Shown: positions 26,117-38,539, numbered from the stretch's first letter. The stretch: DNA of 64,000 nt from Earliella scabrosa (GCA_022605405.1 JABYQQ010000016.1:744001-808000); one strand, 5' to 3'. Numbers and translations are program-made. The notes: generated by a model not told the origin, from the letters alone.

Positions 26117-26545
26117 GCGACGCGTAAAAGTATTCTTCTGGGGTCTCCACTATGTATCTCTAGGATTGGATCGCTCACCGGTTTGTGGGCACTGGGTATA
26201 ACTTATCACAGAGGGCGCCGCACTGTTGTGTTTCGTGCGGGCTGCCGTTAATCGGTCTCTCATAACAATTGCCAATGCCTGACCCTTCTGCCTTCGCAAG
26301 ACAACAAACGCATTTTCTCTTGATCGCAAGCCTCAGAGGACGCAGCTAAGAGGAAGCAATTCGTTACCACGAGGATCAGACATGCCGGCTTGGGCGGTGT
26401 GAGAGTAAGTAATATGGCGGCGGCTGTGCCAAGGATGCCAGTGTCAATCATGTCGTTGTTCCTCTACTTTAGGCCTCACCGCCGCCATGCATCCTTCATA
26501 CCATCCTACCAACGCCCCTAGTCCTGACGGTAGTAAACGGCCATC
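26117..26545. other. Intergenic region
   Basis: 3' end of the ABCC gene and promoter of the next plus-strand gene. No gene or notable repeat seen. Confidence 0.6.
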
Positions 26546-27984
26546 ATGTCGTACCAAGGCCAACCCGATGTCGTCTCCGGGGAGCAGTATCGTTACGCCC
26601 TAACTAACTTCGTACGTGCTGAGGAGCTCTTGATTCACGCGTCGCTGTTGGTGTGCTGACGCGTGTGTACAGCGTATTGCGCACGAGAAAGTCGAGGAGC
26701 AGAGAGGGCAGCTACAGGAGCAGGAGAAACAGGTCGCTGCGTTGAGGGCACGGATCGCATTGCTCGAGGGAACGAACCAGAATAGCCATCTCGGCGTGAG
26801 CAAGCTCGGAGGAAACTCCGTTGATGACTTCTCCATAAAGGTACGTGTATGGTTCGCTGCACGCACAAACAAAGCCGGTCGAAGATGACACCGTGATGTG
26901 CTCCCTAGAACGCCGCGTCGGGGCTGGAGAGGCAGATCAATCGTTGGGCCGCCGATGTGACCCGTTCACCTCCTGTACCGTTGAATGTCATCCGTCAAGC
27001 CGCCCTCGTCGATATTTTCGACGGCGACCCTCCGGAGCACGGTCAAGACAAGCAAAATGCGTCGGGCATCCAGATACAAAGCCTCCTCCGACATGCCGTC
27101 TCCATGACCATCTCCGAAGGCATCGTGAACTGCCTCATTGTCACCGACTCGCCTGAGGCGAATATCCAGCTCACGCGAATACACGAACACATCTTCTCCC
27201 GTACGTGACATACCATTTGCGCTACACGCACATAGGAGGCGTCGACGACCGAGGGGATGGGATCTGGTCATTCGCGCTCAGTATCATGAGACCAGGACCA
27301 TCCTCAGATACCCAACCCTTGCACTGCGGTCCCCAGAAGCACCTGGTGTGGTGTCCTTCAGAATACTCGCTGACAGTGCCTACAGGTGACCCAACAGTGG
27401 CAGCCGTCTGGCGGCGCCAGACATTCTCTGCCGCAGTCGAAGCCTGCTCGCCCGACATGTCCCGCTTCTTCCTCTCCGAGCACATGCCGAACCTCACAAA
27501 GGTCCTCGGGCTGGAGAACAACGACAAGAACACCGTCAGCGCCGGCGTCTTCCCCGTCCTCGAGGCCGCGTACGAGTTCTCGCGCATGCTCCACGGCGCG
27601 CCCTCGAGCTCCGGCGGCTCCGTCGACGCGTTCTACCGCGCGTTCGTCCCCGACGTCGCGAGCACCATGAACCCGCGCCAGATCGAGCTCGTCAAGCGCT
27701 GCCACAAGACCGAACGAGGGGAACAGGACCGCGTCGGCGCGACGGTGTTCCCCGGCCTGGTCAAAGTCTCGCGAGGTCCGCCGGGCCCGAACGGCGTCGC
27801 GACGGAGAACATCCAGACGGTCGTGCGGAGGGCGCAGGTGATATGCGAATGTGCGTTGTTGATGAGCGGTGCTAGCACGCCCGTTGGTGCGGGTGTCAGT
27901 GTGAGCCCTGCTCCATCGGTGTCACCACCAGCGGTAGGCGGATACCCTGCTATGCAGTTCCCCAATGGCGGATATCGTCAGTAG
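26546..27984 (+). CDS. Conserved basidiomycete protein with N-terminal coiled coil, unknown function
   Basis: Starts MSYQGQPDVV at 26546. The first exon ends after ALTNF. The second (from about 26672) gives a coiled coil, RIAHEKVEEQRGQLQEQEK, continuing to ALLEG. The third gives NRWAADVTRSPP and a block with DIFDGDPPEHGQDKQ, QIQSLLRHAVSMTISEGIVN and PEANIQLTRIHEHIF. The fourth, joined as FSR/DPTVAAVWRRQTFSAA, runs through SRMLHGAPSS, FYRAFVPDVAS, RQIELVKRCHKTERGE, GATVFPGLVK and RAQVICECAL to a Pro/Gly/Ser tail. Introns are clean and the frame is intact. I recall similar proteins in other agaricomycetes but no assigned function, and I recognise no catalytic motif. Confidence 0.75.
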
Positions 27985-28099
27985 GCCCCCGTCCTTCTAT
28001 ATATCAACCATGGCTTGAGTTAGCGAGGCTGGATAGGCACAGCGAGATGCTTGTATGGTGTCCAATGATGTAATCTAGTGAGCTATTACTACGTAGAAT

Positions 28100-30284
28100 C
28101 TAGTCTTGTACCACCAACAGCGATGCAAGGGTGGCCTCCGCCTCGACGACCTCCAAATACAGTGTCAGAAAGGACCATATCACGACATATCTGCAGTCAA
28201 CAACGCACCTGCAATGCCTGGAGCACCTCTAGCCGTTTGCGAGCAGCGTCAAGCCAGTCAGTGAGAAGCACCTTCGCGGGGCCCTTGAGTTGGTTCAACT
28301 CGCGAGCCGCACTGTCCAAGTCCTTCTCGTTGAGGTAGTACTCGGCCCTCGCCAGCACGCTCAGCACGTCCGAACCCTCCACTAGGCCATGCCTCTGGAA
28401 GCGGAAGGACGAGAAGAGGTTGGATGCGAGGTACGACAGAACGCCAGCATTCTGGTCGGGAACCAGCGCAACGCTCGACACGCGCGGGGCGACCGAGGAA
28501 GAGAACCACGTCGTCAAATCGGCGAGAGGCTCGACGCCGACGTCTGGCACATCAGACGACTCCAGTGTCTCAAGAGCGGCGGCGACGATGGGATCCTCGC
28601 GCGCTGCGGCGACATGTCGGAGGACACGGAGCTCCTCGCGGAACGGTCGGCGCTCTGGTGAGTCGACGACATGGTGCACGGCACGAAGGGCGGACCATAG
28701 TGCGTGCACGCGGATGTTCTCGTCGAGGTAGGCGGAGTTGTCCAAGGCCACACGCTCGAGCCGCTTGAGGTTCGTTGCGATCTCGTCGAGCTTGGCGAGG
28801 CGGCCACCACGCTCCTGCTCAACGCGCATCTTGATCTCGCGGATCCAGCGCCGCTGGAGCTCAATACCCTGGGCAATGACCTCGGCCTTCAGACTACAGG
28901 CAGGAGGTTGAGAAACATGGATGCTGATTGGGTATGATAACAAGTACGCACCGCTCGTTGATGATCTCGCTCTGCGTCTGGAGCTCGTGCTCAAGCTTCT
29001 GACGGTAGTCCTGGATCATCTTCGCGCGCTCCTGCTCGAAGAACTTGCGGAAGCTCTCCTCCTGGCTGTCGAGCTTGTCCTGCGCCTGCATCTCGAGCTC
29101 CATGAGCGACTGCATGCACTCGCGCGCCTGCTCGTCGAGCGATGCCTCCAGCCTCTTCGCCTCAGCTGCCTTGATTTCGTCAATGCGGCCCGCGAGCTGC
29201 GTCAGGTCAATCTTCGCGGTGTCGAGGATATCGCGCGCCTTGTCGGCTGCCGTTGGGTTGGTGTTCAGGTAGGACGCGAGGTCATCAATCACAGTGGCAA
29301 GTTGCGCGATGATGGGCTCGGAAGCACTGAATTCTGAAACGGCCGGGGCAACGAGTGGGAGCGGTTCGGGTGGAGGAGGAGGAGGTGCAGCCTCAGCCTT
29401 GACCGGCTCCGGCTTGGGCTCGGGCGTGGGCTTCGGTGGGGGTTTTGGACGGGAGTATCCGGGAGGGGGTTCGAAGCCTACTGGAAGAGGTGCGTCATAG
29501 ACGTTCGGCACACGCGTGGTTGGCTCGTCGTTGTGTCGAGGCGGGATTGCGTCCGGAGGTCCGGTAGCGGGCTGGTCCGGAGTTGTGGTCGCTTCTGGCA
29601 GGGAGTCGATGGGCTTACCTGCCAGCGCAGCCTCGGCCTTGCGGACGAGCTCCTCGACGCCCTCAGAGAACTGGACGGACTGGTGCTTCGCGATCGCAAC
29701 GGCCTTCGCACCTTTGTCGTAAGCCTTGGACTCGCTCCGTTCCACCGTCGTCTTCACGCTCTGCGTTACGGACTTGACCCTGTCCTTCCCCTGCTCCAGC
29801 GCATGCGTAGCCCGCTCCTTCGTCTTCTCGTAAGTCTCCTTCGCGCTGTCCTTGCTGAACATGGACATGACGTTGTTGAAGAACTCCTGCGAGACCACAA
29901 CGACGTTCTTCCCAGACTCCACGACATCGTTCACCGTGAGGTTGTCCCACTCGTGGTCCTCGGCATACTGGAGAAATGACGCGCCAAGGGGGACCTGCTC
30001 GACGAAGAACTCGCGGTACTGGGGTACCTGGAACGAAACGAACGCGCTTCCAACGTAGAAGGTCGAGACACCAGCCGTAGTGTAGAGAACGAGCCTCCGG
30101 ACGACGTTTTTCTTTTTCTTGGGCGGCGCGGGGGGCGGCTCGGTCGCAAATCGCTGGGCTCTGCTGTCAGACGTAGCGTCCACGAGACCGGAGAGAGGTG
30201 CGGACTCACGCGACGGACGACCCGAACCGCAGCCCTGCCCGAAGGTGCGCCTACCGCCCTCGAGACAGGAAGAGCACGCAACAT
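28100..30284 (-). CDS. MIC60: MICOS subunit Mic60 (mitofilin)
   Basis: Inner-membrane organiser of cristae junctions. The start is at 30284 (MLRALPVSRAV), giving a basic, Ser/Arg-rich mitochondrial targeting sequence. A 51-nt intron follows, then RFATEPPPAPPKKKK and a single membrane segment (LVLYTTAGVSTFYVGSAFVS), FREFF-type sequence and QVPLGASFLQYAEDHEWDN. After a Pro-rich linker comes a long coiled coil rich in Glu/Lys/Gln (about 29330-28970). The C-terminal mitofilin signature includes GIELQRRWIREIKMRVEQERGGR, LVPDQNAGVLSYLASNLFS and LTDWLDAARKRLEVLQALQ. A last intron (GTGCGTTG donor, CTGAC branch) joins VVEAEATLASLLVVQD, with the stop at 28100. Without this intron the frame would end three codons later at 28197; the spliced end fits the family better. 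Confidence 0.9.
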
Positions 30285-30766
30285 GCGCGAGAGTAGCGTA
30301 GAGACGGCCGACGGACTGTCGGGGATGTGTGAGACAGCGTGCAGGCGCGGACTCTGCACGTCGACCTCATCCGACCCGGAGGAAATCGGGATTTGGTTAA
30401 TCTAACGTTTCTGCGGGCACCCGGTAACCCCTTATCCACAATTCATTTTCGCAATCTCTCCCCCTCGCAAAGTCCCCGTCCCCTCATCTGTTGCGAATGT
30501 GACGCAAACATCAACGAAGAGTGCATGCCCCAATTTCGACCATGACCGCGATCATCGCCGTCAGACGTGCGAAACCCAACAATCGCTCAGTTCCAGTGTA
30601 CATGAGGACATGACTTGGAAGCCTGAGGGCCACAGCCATCGGAGAACTTCGCCATCTCGTGTGGGTCCATGGTTGTCTCGACACATGCGTCATCGTCATC
30701 ATACTCATTAGGAATAACACAAGTGCTATCGTCCGTATAGATCGTCTGGCGCTGTTAGCACTACTA
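30285..30766. other. Intergenic region between MIC60 start and ATG15 stop
   Basis: MIC60 promoter and ATG15 3' end. Short frames on both strands have no support. Confidence 0.55.
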
Positions 30767-32314
30767 TCACTTCGGCGGATAGTCCCCAAAGTCCCAGCTA
30801 TAACACTCCTACGTCACAGTCAGTTCGTCCGTCTCTCACAGGAACGCGACTGAAGGCACTCACCACACAATCGTCCTCCGCAACCGCCTCTGGAACCTCT
30901 CTCCCCACTTCCATGGAGGGTGGCCACGGTTCCGCAAGCAACTTCTCGATGACATTCACGATCGTGTGTGTCCGTATGTCAACCGCCCAGCCCAGGTTCG
31001 ACACTGTATCGTACACAATGGAGCGACCGAGATGGCACTTGCTCTCCATCGCGTACCCGCCAAGGGCGCATGACGACAGGACCCCGTTGCATGTGCCCAT
31101 AGCTATCGGGTCTGCGGTGTGGTATAGATGTGTGACATGTTGGACCTCGGGCTGAAAATGCGCATCAGCTCGCTGCATATCCTGAGCAGATGGGTGGACC
31201 GCCACATACCGGGGTTGGTAGATGTAATCGACCTGCAGCCATCTTCTCACCAGGGGACTCTATCGAGACTGTGGGCGCACCGAATGTGACTCCTAGTAGA
31301 GAAGCAAGCGCGCCACCCAGTGAATGGCCAGTCATCCAAATATTGGCATCAGGGTATAGGTATGTGAGATTGTTGTACAAATTCTTTCGATGAAACGTCA
31401 GCTCTCAAGCGTCATTCGCAAGCCTGGGACACTCACAGTTCCAATAGGGTAAAAGAGACTGTCCTCTATCAGGGCTTCTTCTAGGCAATTCTGGTCGCAC
31501 TTCCATCCGCCGCGGTAACACCCACAGACAGTTGTCCAGGTCCAGTCTACGCGAGCGCAGCAGCAGCTGAAAAGCAGATTATCGTTGAACTTGTCTTTCT
31601 TGGCCGTCGGGCCACCGCCTCCAACGAACGCGGCAGATGTACCCTTGATGGAGAGCACGATGGTGGAGTTATCAGGGGTTGCAAAGACATGTCCGCGGAA
31701 ACCGTCATCTTCCGGCTCCCAACCGAATGGATAGCTCTGTGAACAGTCGTGAGTACTCGCAGCTAAATGACGGATGCCCGTGGGTGATTGTGAAGTTTGG
31801 CGAAGTACGAGCAGCGGAAGTATTCTAAGATGGCAGAAGACTAGACGGCAGAACTCACCACATTCCACTGATCACCCAACTCGTACCAGCCCTGCTCTCC
31901 AGGAGAAAGGTACGCGTTATTCGTCATCTTCGCCAGGAGAAGCAGTGTTTGCCTATCCTCCACATCCGGACCATCCACCTCAATCTCGTCCCAGTCTATC
32001 GCCTCCGTCTCCCGAAAACGCATGGAGCGCACCCGCGCCCTGTGGAACGCATCAAGCGAGTTCGGTCTGTGTGCCTTGAGGCGGCGTGGACGGAGCGAGT
32101 AGCTTGTAGACTCCCCAGCTAACGCAAGTGCTGCAATGTCGGACTTGCGCACGTCACTGAACACGACGCGGGCATCGGGAGAGACGGCGTGGAGATGGCG
32201 CAGCTCAAACTGGAGCGCGGGCGGGCGTTGGGTAGGCAGCGAAGCGCGTTCGTGATCGTAGAGCGAGGCGGCCAGAAAGGATGCGAGCCAGCTGGTCACC
32301 GTCGAGAAAAGCAT
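30767..32314 (-). CDS. ATG15: ATG15 autophagic-body lipase (class 3 lipase)
   Basis: Vacuolar phospholipase that breaks down autophagic and multivesicular-body membranes. The start at 32314 ([19 protein letters not shown]) gives a single N-terminal signal anchor. Family blocks follow: [12 protein letters not shown] and [10 protein letters not shown], then [25 protein letters not shown], the Cys-rich [10 protein letters not shown] and [14 protein letters not shown], the GxSxG nucleophile elbow in [29 protein letters not shown] (candidate Asp), and [10 protein letters not shown] (candidate His). A last intron joins EDDCV to [13 protein letters not shown], with the stop at 30767. The catalytic Ser, Asp and His candidates are all present. 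ATG22 lies about 19 kb away on the same strand; the two act at successive steps of vacuolar turnover, but nothing here shows co-regulation. Confidence 0.92.
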
Positions 32315-32623
32315 CGGGCTAGATGAGCATAGTATGTGACTGAGGATGTCGAACCCTGCACGACTCGTGGCGGCTGGTGGCTGAACAAAGTCATCGCGGG
32401 ACTGTCGTCACTCTCGTCCAACGGAGTCCGGCCCGGATGGGTAGCGCTCCAAAGCGAACTTGAACGAACTCCCCCAAAAGTGGGAAACTATGTAATAGTA
32501 CATATCGTGCGTTGGACCACTGTATTGCGCCAAGGCGACTACAGATCCCGCTGGCAGAAGGGGATGTGTGGTAGATACACTGTCCCACCGTAGAACCTAC
32601 TCACTGAGCGAGAGTCCATCCCG
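32315..32623. other. ATG15 promoter region
   Basis: About 310 nt between ATG15 and paralogue A. No gene seen. Confidence 0.5.
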
Positions 32624-33983
32624 TCAAATCCTGATACCAGCGTTCTGATACAGTATTTTGACACTGTCCCGAACGAACCTGTTGGCACCGTACGAGATCG
32701 GCTTCCCATCAACTTGCACTAGCTCCCCCTCTCGAATTTCCATCTTCATCGCCCCAGGTCCAGCCGCCCTCAAGTGAGGATGATACGAGTACGATACGCC
32801 CCCGATGGCGGCGTTGATCTTCAGACACCGCACAGAAACACCGTTGTCGAATGTGGAAGGTTCAAAGGAGAACCATGCTTGACCTGTCGAGAACATCAGA
32901 TCAGAAACGACAGTGGCCCACTCGAGTACAGAGACTTACCCTCAGCGGGAGTGGACATGACGAGGAATTGTGAACGGGCAGGAACCCCAGGGAGGCTGAT
33001 GGGGTAAAGGTACTTGATTGAGAACAAACTACTCGTATGGATGTTGCTGACGACACCGGGTCCGACGATCCATAGCTGCTGTGGGCTGGCCCTGGAGAAT
33101 GAATACGGCCACGGTTGGCCAAACGTACGCACAACCGTGGACGCGAGACGTGTGGTGGATGTGAGCAATGAGTGGCCGGACCGGATCATCAGCGATTGCG
33201 GTAAGACACCGTCCGCCTTCATGAACTGGCGAAGAGGCAGGAATGCCATGTCGTCCTTGAGCATTGCCAAGAATGGGATGCTCCAAGGGAGGCCACTCCG
33301 CTTCTTGAGTAGATCGTAGCCACGATGAAAGGCGTCCGGAGACTTATCCAATATGCACTTGAACCGGATCTCCGTGGCAAGAGGGAACCCTGGGTGCGTC
33401 GCGCAGTAGAAGAATCCTTCAGTAGGTCGAGAGAAGGGTATCATATTCGCGTTTGCGAAGGACGTCCCGAAGGTGTTGTATCCGATCCGGATAGGAGTAT
33501 CTGACGAAGGGGTGCGGAGGTGACATATTGAATCGGAAAGATCCACGTAGTCGGACACAGTGATGGACCTTGGATTGAGGGAGGTGATCTGATGTTCGAC
33601 AACCCGTGCTTCAGGTGGAGGCGCAGGTGTAGATGAACCCGGCTGAGACAAGTCAAGCTCCTCCTCTTCATCCAGCTCCTCTTCTTCATAGCGGTCGTCA
33701 TCTTCAACAAGAGTTTCCGAAGGTGGCCCATCATCGAGGACGTTCGAGTACCTGCAAGGTTTTTAGCCCATATATACCATGGAAGCGACAAGTCTTACTG
33801 TGATAGGTGTCGACATGGAGCCGTAGCGATTCGATACCTATACGGCTTGAGCATAACATGACCGCGATAGATGAACTTCATGCTGGAACGGAATGTCGTC
33901 GCTAAGCTGGGGGGAAGCAGAAAATCAGTGATGACTTCGTGGAATGAGGTTGTGGCAATATCTAAATACTCAGTGCATCTCAT
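32624..33983 (-). CDS. Unrecognised fungal family, paralogue A
   Basis: First of three related minus-strand genes. The 5' end is uncertain: a short exon near 33983-33797 (containing MKFIYRGHVMLKPY) probably splices (GTAAGA donor) to YSNVLDDGPPSE at about 33753. The main exon has an acidic run, then VSDYVDLSDSICHLRT, EGFFYCATHPGFP, EIRFKCILDKSPDAFHRGYDLL, GLPWSIPFLAMLK, FMKADGVLP and QQLWIVGPG. A 56-nt intron follows TPAEG and the last exon, starting QAWFSFEPSTFDNGV, ends at 32624. No membrane segment, signal peptide or catalytic motif. Shared landmarks with B and C are a GFFY/GFLY turn, an LRFR-like strand with DP-x-SF-x-x-G, and GxPW-x-x-P. Confidence 0.65.
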
Positions 33984-34399
33984 GGCCTATGTCACGCTCG
34001 CCACCACCGAAAACATTCCTTGGCCCAGTATGTTGGGGTTCTGCCAATGATGGTTTGCAACACCCTTGCAAGGCGCCGGCGCTCGCGCTCACGCGCGGGT
34101 AAACGGCACTGTACACATGTTTGTTTGGTACGTCACGGCCGTGGACTAGCACGCAGACGGGACGCACGGATTCACGGCAAAGCTTCAGTTTTGCGCAGGT
34201 TCTGCGTTGCGTGCACATTAGTGAAAGCACTCGCGGAGGCCGACAACATTGGCATAATCATCACACACGGCGTAGCCAACGAGTGTGGTACGAGTACAAA
34301 CTCCAAGTTAACTGTAGATCGCGGATCTATAAACGATACGTAGGGATACTGATGTGCTGCCCATGAGTATCTGGGCTGGGGAGGGAAGAAGTAGAATCA
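33984..34399. other. Intergenic region between paralogues A and B
   Basis: Promoter of A and 3' end of B. No gene seen. Confidence 0.5.
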
Positions 34400-35578
34400 T
34401 CAGTAGCACAAAGCTGCACTGCTGATCGGGAGAGTCAACATTTTCCCATTGACCAGCACCCTTCCACCGGTGAACATCCTGAGCAGGACAGACGAGCTAC
34501 CCTCTCCGTCGGGCGTGCTTTCACTCTCGGTCCCGGTCGCGGGGTATCTCAAGGTACGCAGGACTCGCAAGCAGCGCAGCACGACGTGGTTTTCTGGAGC
34601 CTTCTCGAAGCAAAGCAAAGCAGATCCTGAAGCACGCACCCGTCACTCCCATCGCCCATCTAAAAGAACTAAAGCAGACTCACCACTGTTGGGCAGCACC
34701 AATTTCAGCTTCTTCCCGTCCTTGTCCACCAGCGAATTGTGCTCCACCAGGCTCTCCGGATTAAACACGGTCGCCATCTCCAGCCTCGACAGCTTCTTCT
34801 CGCCGATGAGCCACACGGTGCGCGGCGCCATGTCTCCGAAGTGGTACACGAACGGCTGGCGGAACGCGTGCAGCACGCGCCCTACGCGATCGGGGTCGCC
34901 CTCCTTCTCGAGCGGCGCAATGACCTTGTTGTACCTCGCCTTGAGCTCCTTTGGGATCAGGCCCTCCTCCTCCAGCTTCTCGAGCACATACTTCCACTGC
35001 ACCCGCCGCAGCATGCTCATGACGGGCACCGCCCACGGGATTCCATACGGGAGGTTCAGGTCGCGCCCCAGCTCGAAGGAACGCGGAGATATCCCGTGTG
35101 TAATCCTGAACCGGAGCTCCGAAGCAATGGGGGGAACGCCGTGCGCGCGCGCGAGGTAGAAGAATCCGTGCGTGCCATGCGGGAAGGGAAGGGGCTCGTG
35201 CTGGCGGGACTTGGGGGCGAACTGGTATAGAATGGGCAAGCCTTCGGCCTCTTCGGACGTTCTGAGGGTGCATGTGCGCCCGGAGAGCTGCACGAAGTCC
35301 TCGTGCTTCAGCTTTGCGGGGTCGAACGTGGAGACGACATGCTTCACGATGCGTTTGCGTTCGCGTTGGTCCTGGACAGAGTGCCCTTGGGGCTTGTCGG
35401 AAGGCCGTTCGGGGGAATGTGGTTGTTGTTGTTCCTGTTCCGAGGCGGATTGAGATGACAGTGCTGCTTCCTCCAAGACGGACTCAGGTGTCTCCATCGA
35501 CTTCTCCGCGGCAGATGTAGGGGCCTCGGTCAGCTGCTCTGTCGCGGTAGCCTTTACAGACTGCTGATCTTGTTCCAA
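34400..35578 (-). CDS. Unrecognised fungal family, paralogue B
   Basis: Second member of the family. The main exon gives a Glu/Gln/Ser-rich N-terminus, then FVQLSGRTCTLRTSEEAEG, HGTHGFFYLARAHGVPP, ELRFRITHGISPRSFELGRDL, GIPWAVPVMSMLR, LEEEGLIP and RTVWLIGEKK. A CAG acceptor near 35632 suggests an upstream exon, so 35578 (MEQDQQSVKA) is a conservative start. A splice near 34684-34610 joins the LVLPNSG region to APENHVVLRCLRVLRTLRYP, and the gene stops at 34400. That C-terminal block matches HVVMRVLRVIEPVRM of paralogue C, which supports common descent. No known domain. Confidence 0.65.
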
Positions 35579-36169
35579 GTGGCGGGGCGAGGAGTCCGTG
35601 GTATCGGGAGGCAGCGATTGTTTTGTCCCTTCATCCCTGCATATGGAGGACGCGTGCTAAAGTGTGAGATGAGCTGGCATACGACTGTGCGACATATTAG
35701 CACGCACATAAAGTCGGCTCAATGCAACTCGCTGCCCGTGGACGCGTAGTGTGGGCGTCGTTCGAAGATACCTGGCGTGTTGCAGGATTGCTCTTGTGAC
35801 GCGCTGGGACATGACGAACACTATGCACCTCGCCGTTCCGGCTTGCTTTCCGTAGCAGAGCGCACCGGGTACGAGAGTCAGAGTACGAGCGGGAAGAGCA
35901 AGGACACAAGCAATCGCGAGGAAAACAGCCCTGAGACAGCAGAGGCAAAGAATTCAAGAACCCCGCGCTTGCTACGACTTGTTGACTGGCGGAATACGCG
36001 CCAGTATTCCGATTTATTCGGAATTCGTCAAGCCACAGGCCATGCCTGGGCCATGCGCCCGTCAGGAGCACACGAATCGTTACAGAGAGACATAAGTTAG
36101 CTTCTACAACATTCGTGCTACAGTAAATGAGATCGCGCATGTCAAGTAGTCCTCCAGGCCATTCAATAT
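35579..36169. other. Intergenic region between paralogue B and carrier
   Basis: Probably the 5' part of paralogue B (a possible first exon I cannot place) and the 3' end of the carrier. A long minus-strand frame crosses this stretch but lacks domain support and overlaps the carrier's last exon. Confidence 0.45.
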
Positions 36170-37977
36170 TCACGGCTTCCCACGCAACCGCCAGAACAGC
36201 ACCATGATCGCCAACGCATAGTGCTCGAACTGGTCCTTCGACATGAACAGCAACGCCTGCGTGATCACCGCTTTGATGAGCTGTGCGCTCATGCCCTACG
36301 TCACTGTCAGTCACCGGTCGGGCGGCAAGAAGGAAGAGAGCGCACCTGGTACCAACCGAGGAAGCCATTCCGCCGCCACACGCGCGCGAGGACGGTGAGC
36401 GCGCCGACGTGGTGGCCAGTCTTGTGATGCGGCTTGTTGTGCTTCGGGAGAGGAATGTGCTCCTCTTGCGCATCCTCGATGTCCGCCGAACGCGCCTGGA
36501 TGCGAACCTTGGCCATGATGTATGGGTATGTCACCTAACAGACGCAGCCACACATCGCGTTAGCATGCAACACACTCATACGCACGGTCATCAGACGTAC
36601 CACAGTAGCGAGCGCCTTGCTAAGGGCACCAACAGTGAACGCCATCCACGGGCTCAGCTTCGCATTCGCGCTCGTCTCGCCCCTCGCAAGCAGCATCACG
36701 CTCTTGACGCGCTCGTACATCCCGTACGTGATCGCCGGGTTCACGGTCAGTACGAGTCCCGGCTTCAGGCCGAGCCAGAGACCCGCCACGCCCTCCTCCG
36801 CGATAATCTCGCGCGCGACGCCCAGGAAGGAATCGTCGTACTCCTCTTCAGCTTCCTCCCCGTCTGCTTTCGCGGTGCCGTTCGCCTCGACGTCCTTCGC
36901 CTTGCCCTTCGCCTTCGCCTTACCCTTCGACTTGCTGAGGGAGTTTCCGATCTGCTGCCGCGTCGCGATGACCGAGACGGGGATGGTGAAGATCTGCGCA
37001 AGTGCTCCCGCTGCCGCGCCGAGGATGAGCTCTGCTGCTGTGCTCAGCGGGGGCGCTGCACTCCCCGCTGGACGCTTCGCGGCGAGGCGCTTGATGTAGG
37101 ACGTCCGCACGAAGGAGTAGAAGAAGAAATACGCGTACTCTGTTTAACGGTTAGACTTCGCGTCACAAGGAACAGTGCAAAGGTGACGCACGCATGGAGA
37201 ACGTGTTCAGCATCGTCGCCATGAACCCTCTGTAGTAGCCCATGAAGCCTTCCTCTCGAAGGATGCTCTCAAGCACGGACAGGACGCTCAATTTGTCCTC
37301 ATCCGATGTGCCTACTGTGGCAGCCTGGATTCGCGTTTTCACGCTACATGAGGCGTCAGACTACCGTGGGTTGAAACGTTGAAGGGATGATGCATACGTA
37401 TCCAGCGGGTAAATGACACTGCATAGCAAACGAAAAGTCAGTAACAATTCGGAAGCAAGTAGGAACTTGAGAAGCACTGCGACTGAAGAGTGAACGTAAA
37501 CATGTCCAAGGAAGAGTGCATAGGGAATGGCTTTCCGAAACCTGAGAAACCAGTAGGTCATGGAGGCAGGGTAACCCTTGCGACGGAAAGAGCGATCCGA
37601 GGAAGTTTCGCACCGTCAAGAGTGCAAGGAGGGGAGTAACGAGCGACAGTTGATATGCATTCACGAGTCCCCAGCCTCTCCTTCCCAACGGAGATCACTG
37701 TTCCATCTCCTCATGAAGAGTTCGCGATGGCGCCTCAAGGCTGCGTAGTGAACGAATGGCCAAATGTAACGAGCCAACCGTACGTTCCGACGCAGCTGAA
37801 CCGACCGAGCACGCCGCGGTACGACACGAAAGGAGAGCATGCCGTCATTGGACGACGCGCGACAAGGAGAGCGACTGGGCGATGGAGGACTTGAAGAACT
37901 CACGCGTTACTAAAGCATCCTCCCAAAGCTCCGGCGAGCGCGTATCCAAACGGCGTGAGCTGCGTGGGTTTTGACAT
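36170..37977 (-). CDS. Peroxisomal-type adenine nucleotide carrier (SLC25, ANT1/PMP47-like)
   Basis: Six-helix carrier with three repeats, starting MSKPTQLTPFGYALAGALGGC at 37977. An unusually long first intron (about 470 nt) joins FSNA to VIYPLDT, then KTRIQAATVGT (carrier motif 1). The middle exon has YAYFFFYSFVRTSYIKRL, AGALAQIFTIPVSVIATRQQIG (motif 2), a low-complexity Lys/Ala insert (KSKGKAKAKGKAK) with an acidic run, and GLKPGLVLTVNPAITYGMYERVK. The last exons have VVTYPYIMAKVRIQAR (motif 3), WRRNGFLGWYQGMSAQLIKAVITQALLFMSKD and end RLRGKP at 36170. The YPYIMAKVR motif and the Q-rich second motif point to the peroxisomal ATP/AMP group rather than the mitochondrial ADP/ATP carrier. The role in fatty-acid activation is family knowledge, not shown here. 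Confidence 0.75.
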
Positions 37978-38539
37978 GGCGACGACGTGCGGACGTGCGG
38001 ACGAGCAGAGGAATGGCGACCGAGAGGGAGACAGGAGAGATGCGGGGGAAGGATGGGGCCGAGAGGAGGGGAATATAGTACAAGTCTGAGGTACCCCGCG
38101 GGGTGCGGACTCAGACTCGGAGGAAGGCATCATCCGTACCCGGCATCCGGTCCCGGGTTCCTCGACGCCCGCCCTTGCGTGTGATTTCTGACGACATACC
38201 GATTGGAACTTCTCCAGGCGGACTCAACGGACTCAAGCTGCCCACACGCGTTCCGTGCAGGGGTTCGAAACCTGACGTACTGTAGCTGACCGTGACCAGC
38301 AGCAGACAATATATTGTGGAGATTGGTAGCCATGTAACTACGCCAGCCTTGGGCAGGCTTATGAAGGCCAGGGCCCGTTGTCGATATCGTCTCGTCGTGG
38401 AATTGCAGGACGCTCTCCCGACACATTGAGCTCCGCTCCTCTTTCCCTGGGAACCCTAAAATCCTTCGGTGCTATCTTCTCAAATCTACGCCGTCGTCAG
38501 TGTCTCGTCCTCGCCAATCGGCGTATGAAGACAAGATAC
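37978..38539. other. Intergenic region, carrier promoter
   Basis: Upstream of the carrier and downstream of paralogue C. Contains the palindrome ACCCCGCGGGGT (about 38093-38104). A T-arm-like GGGGTTCGAAACC (38260-38272) has no matching tRNA body. No gene supported. Confidence 0.5.

Noticed and set aside
35697..36473. Long minus-strand open frame of about 258 codons
   Set aside because: Overlaps the last exons of the carrier in another frame and shows no domain; GC-rich chance frame.
38260..38272. tRNA-like T-arm/B-box GGGGTTCGAAACC
   Set aside because: No matching acceptor stem, D-arm or A-box at the right distance on either strand.
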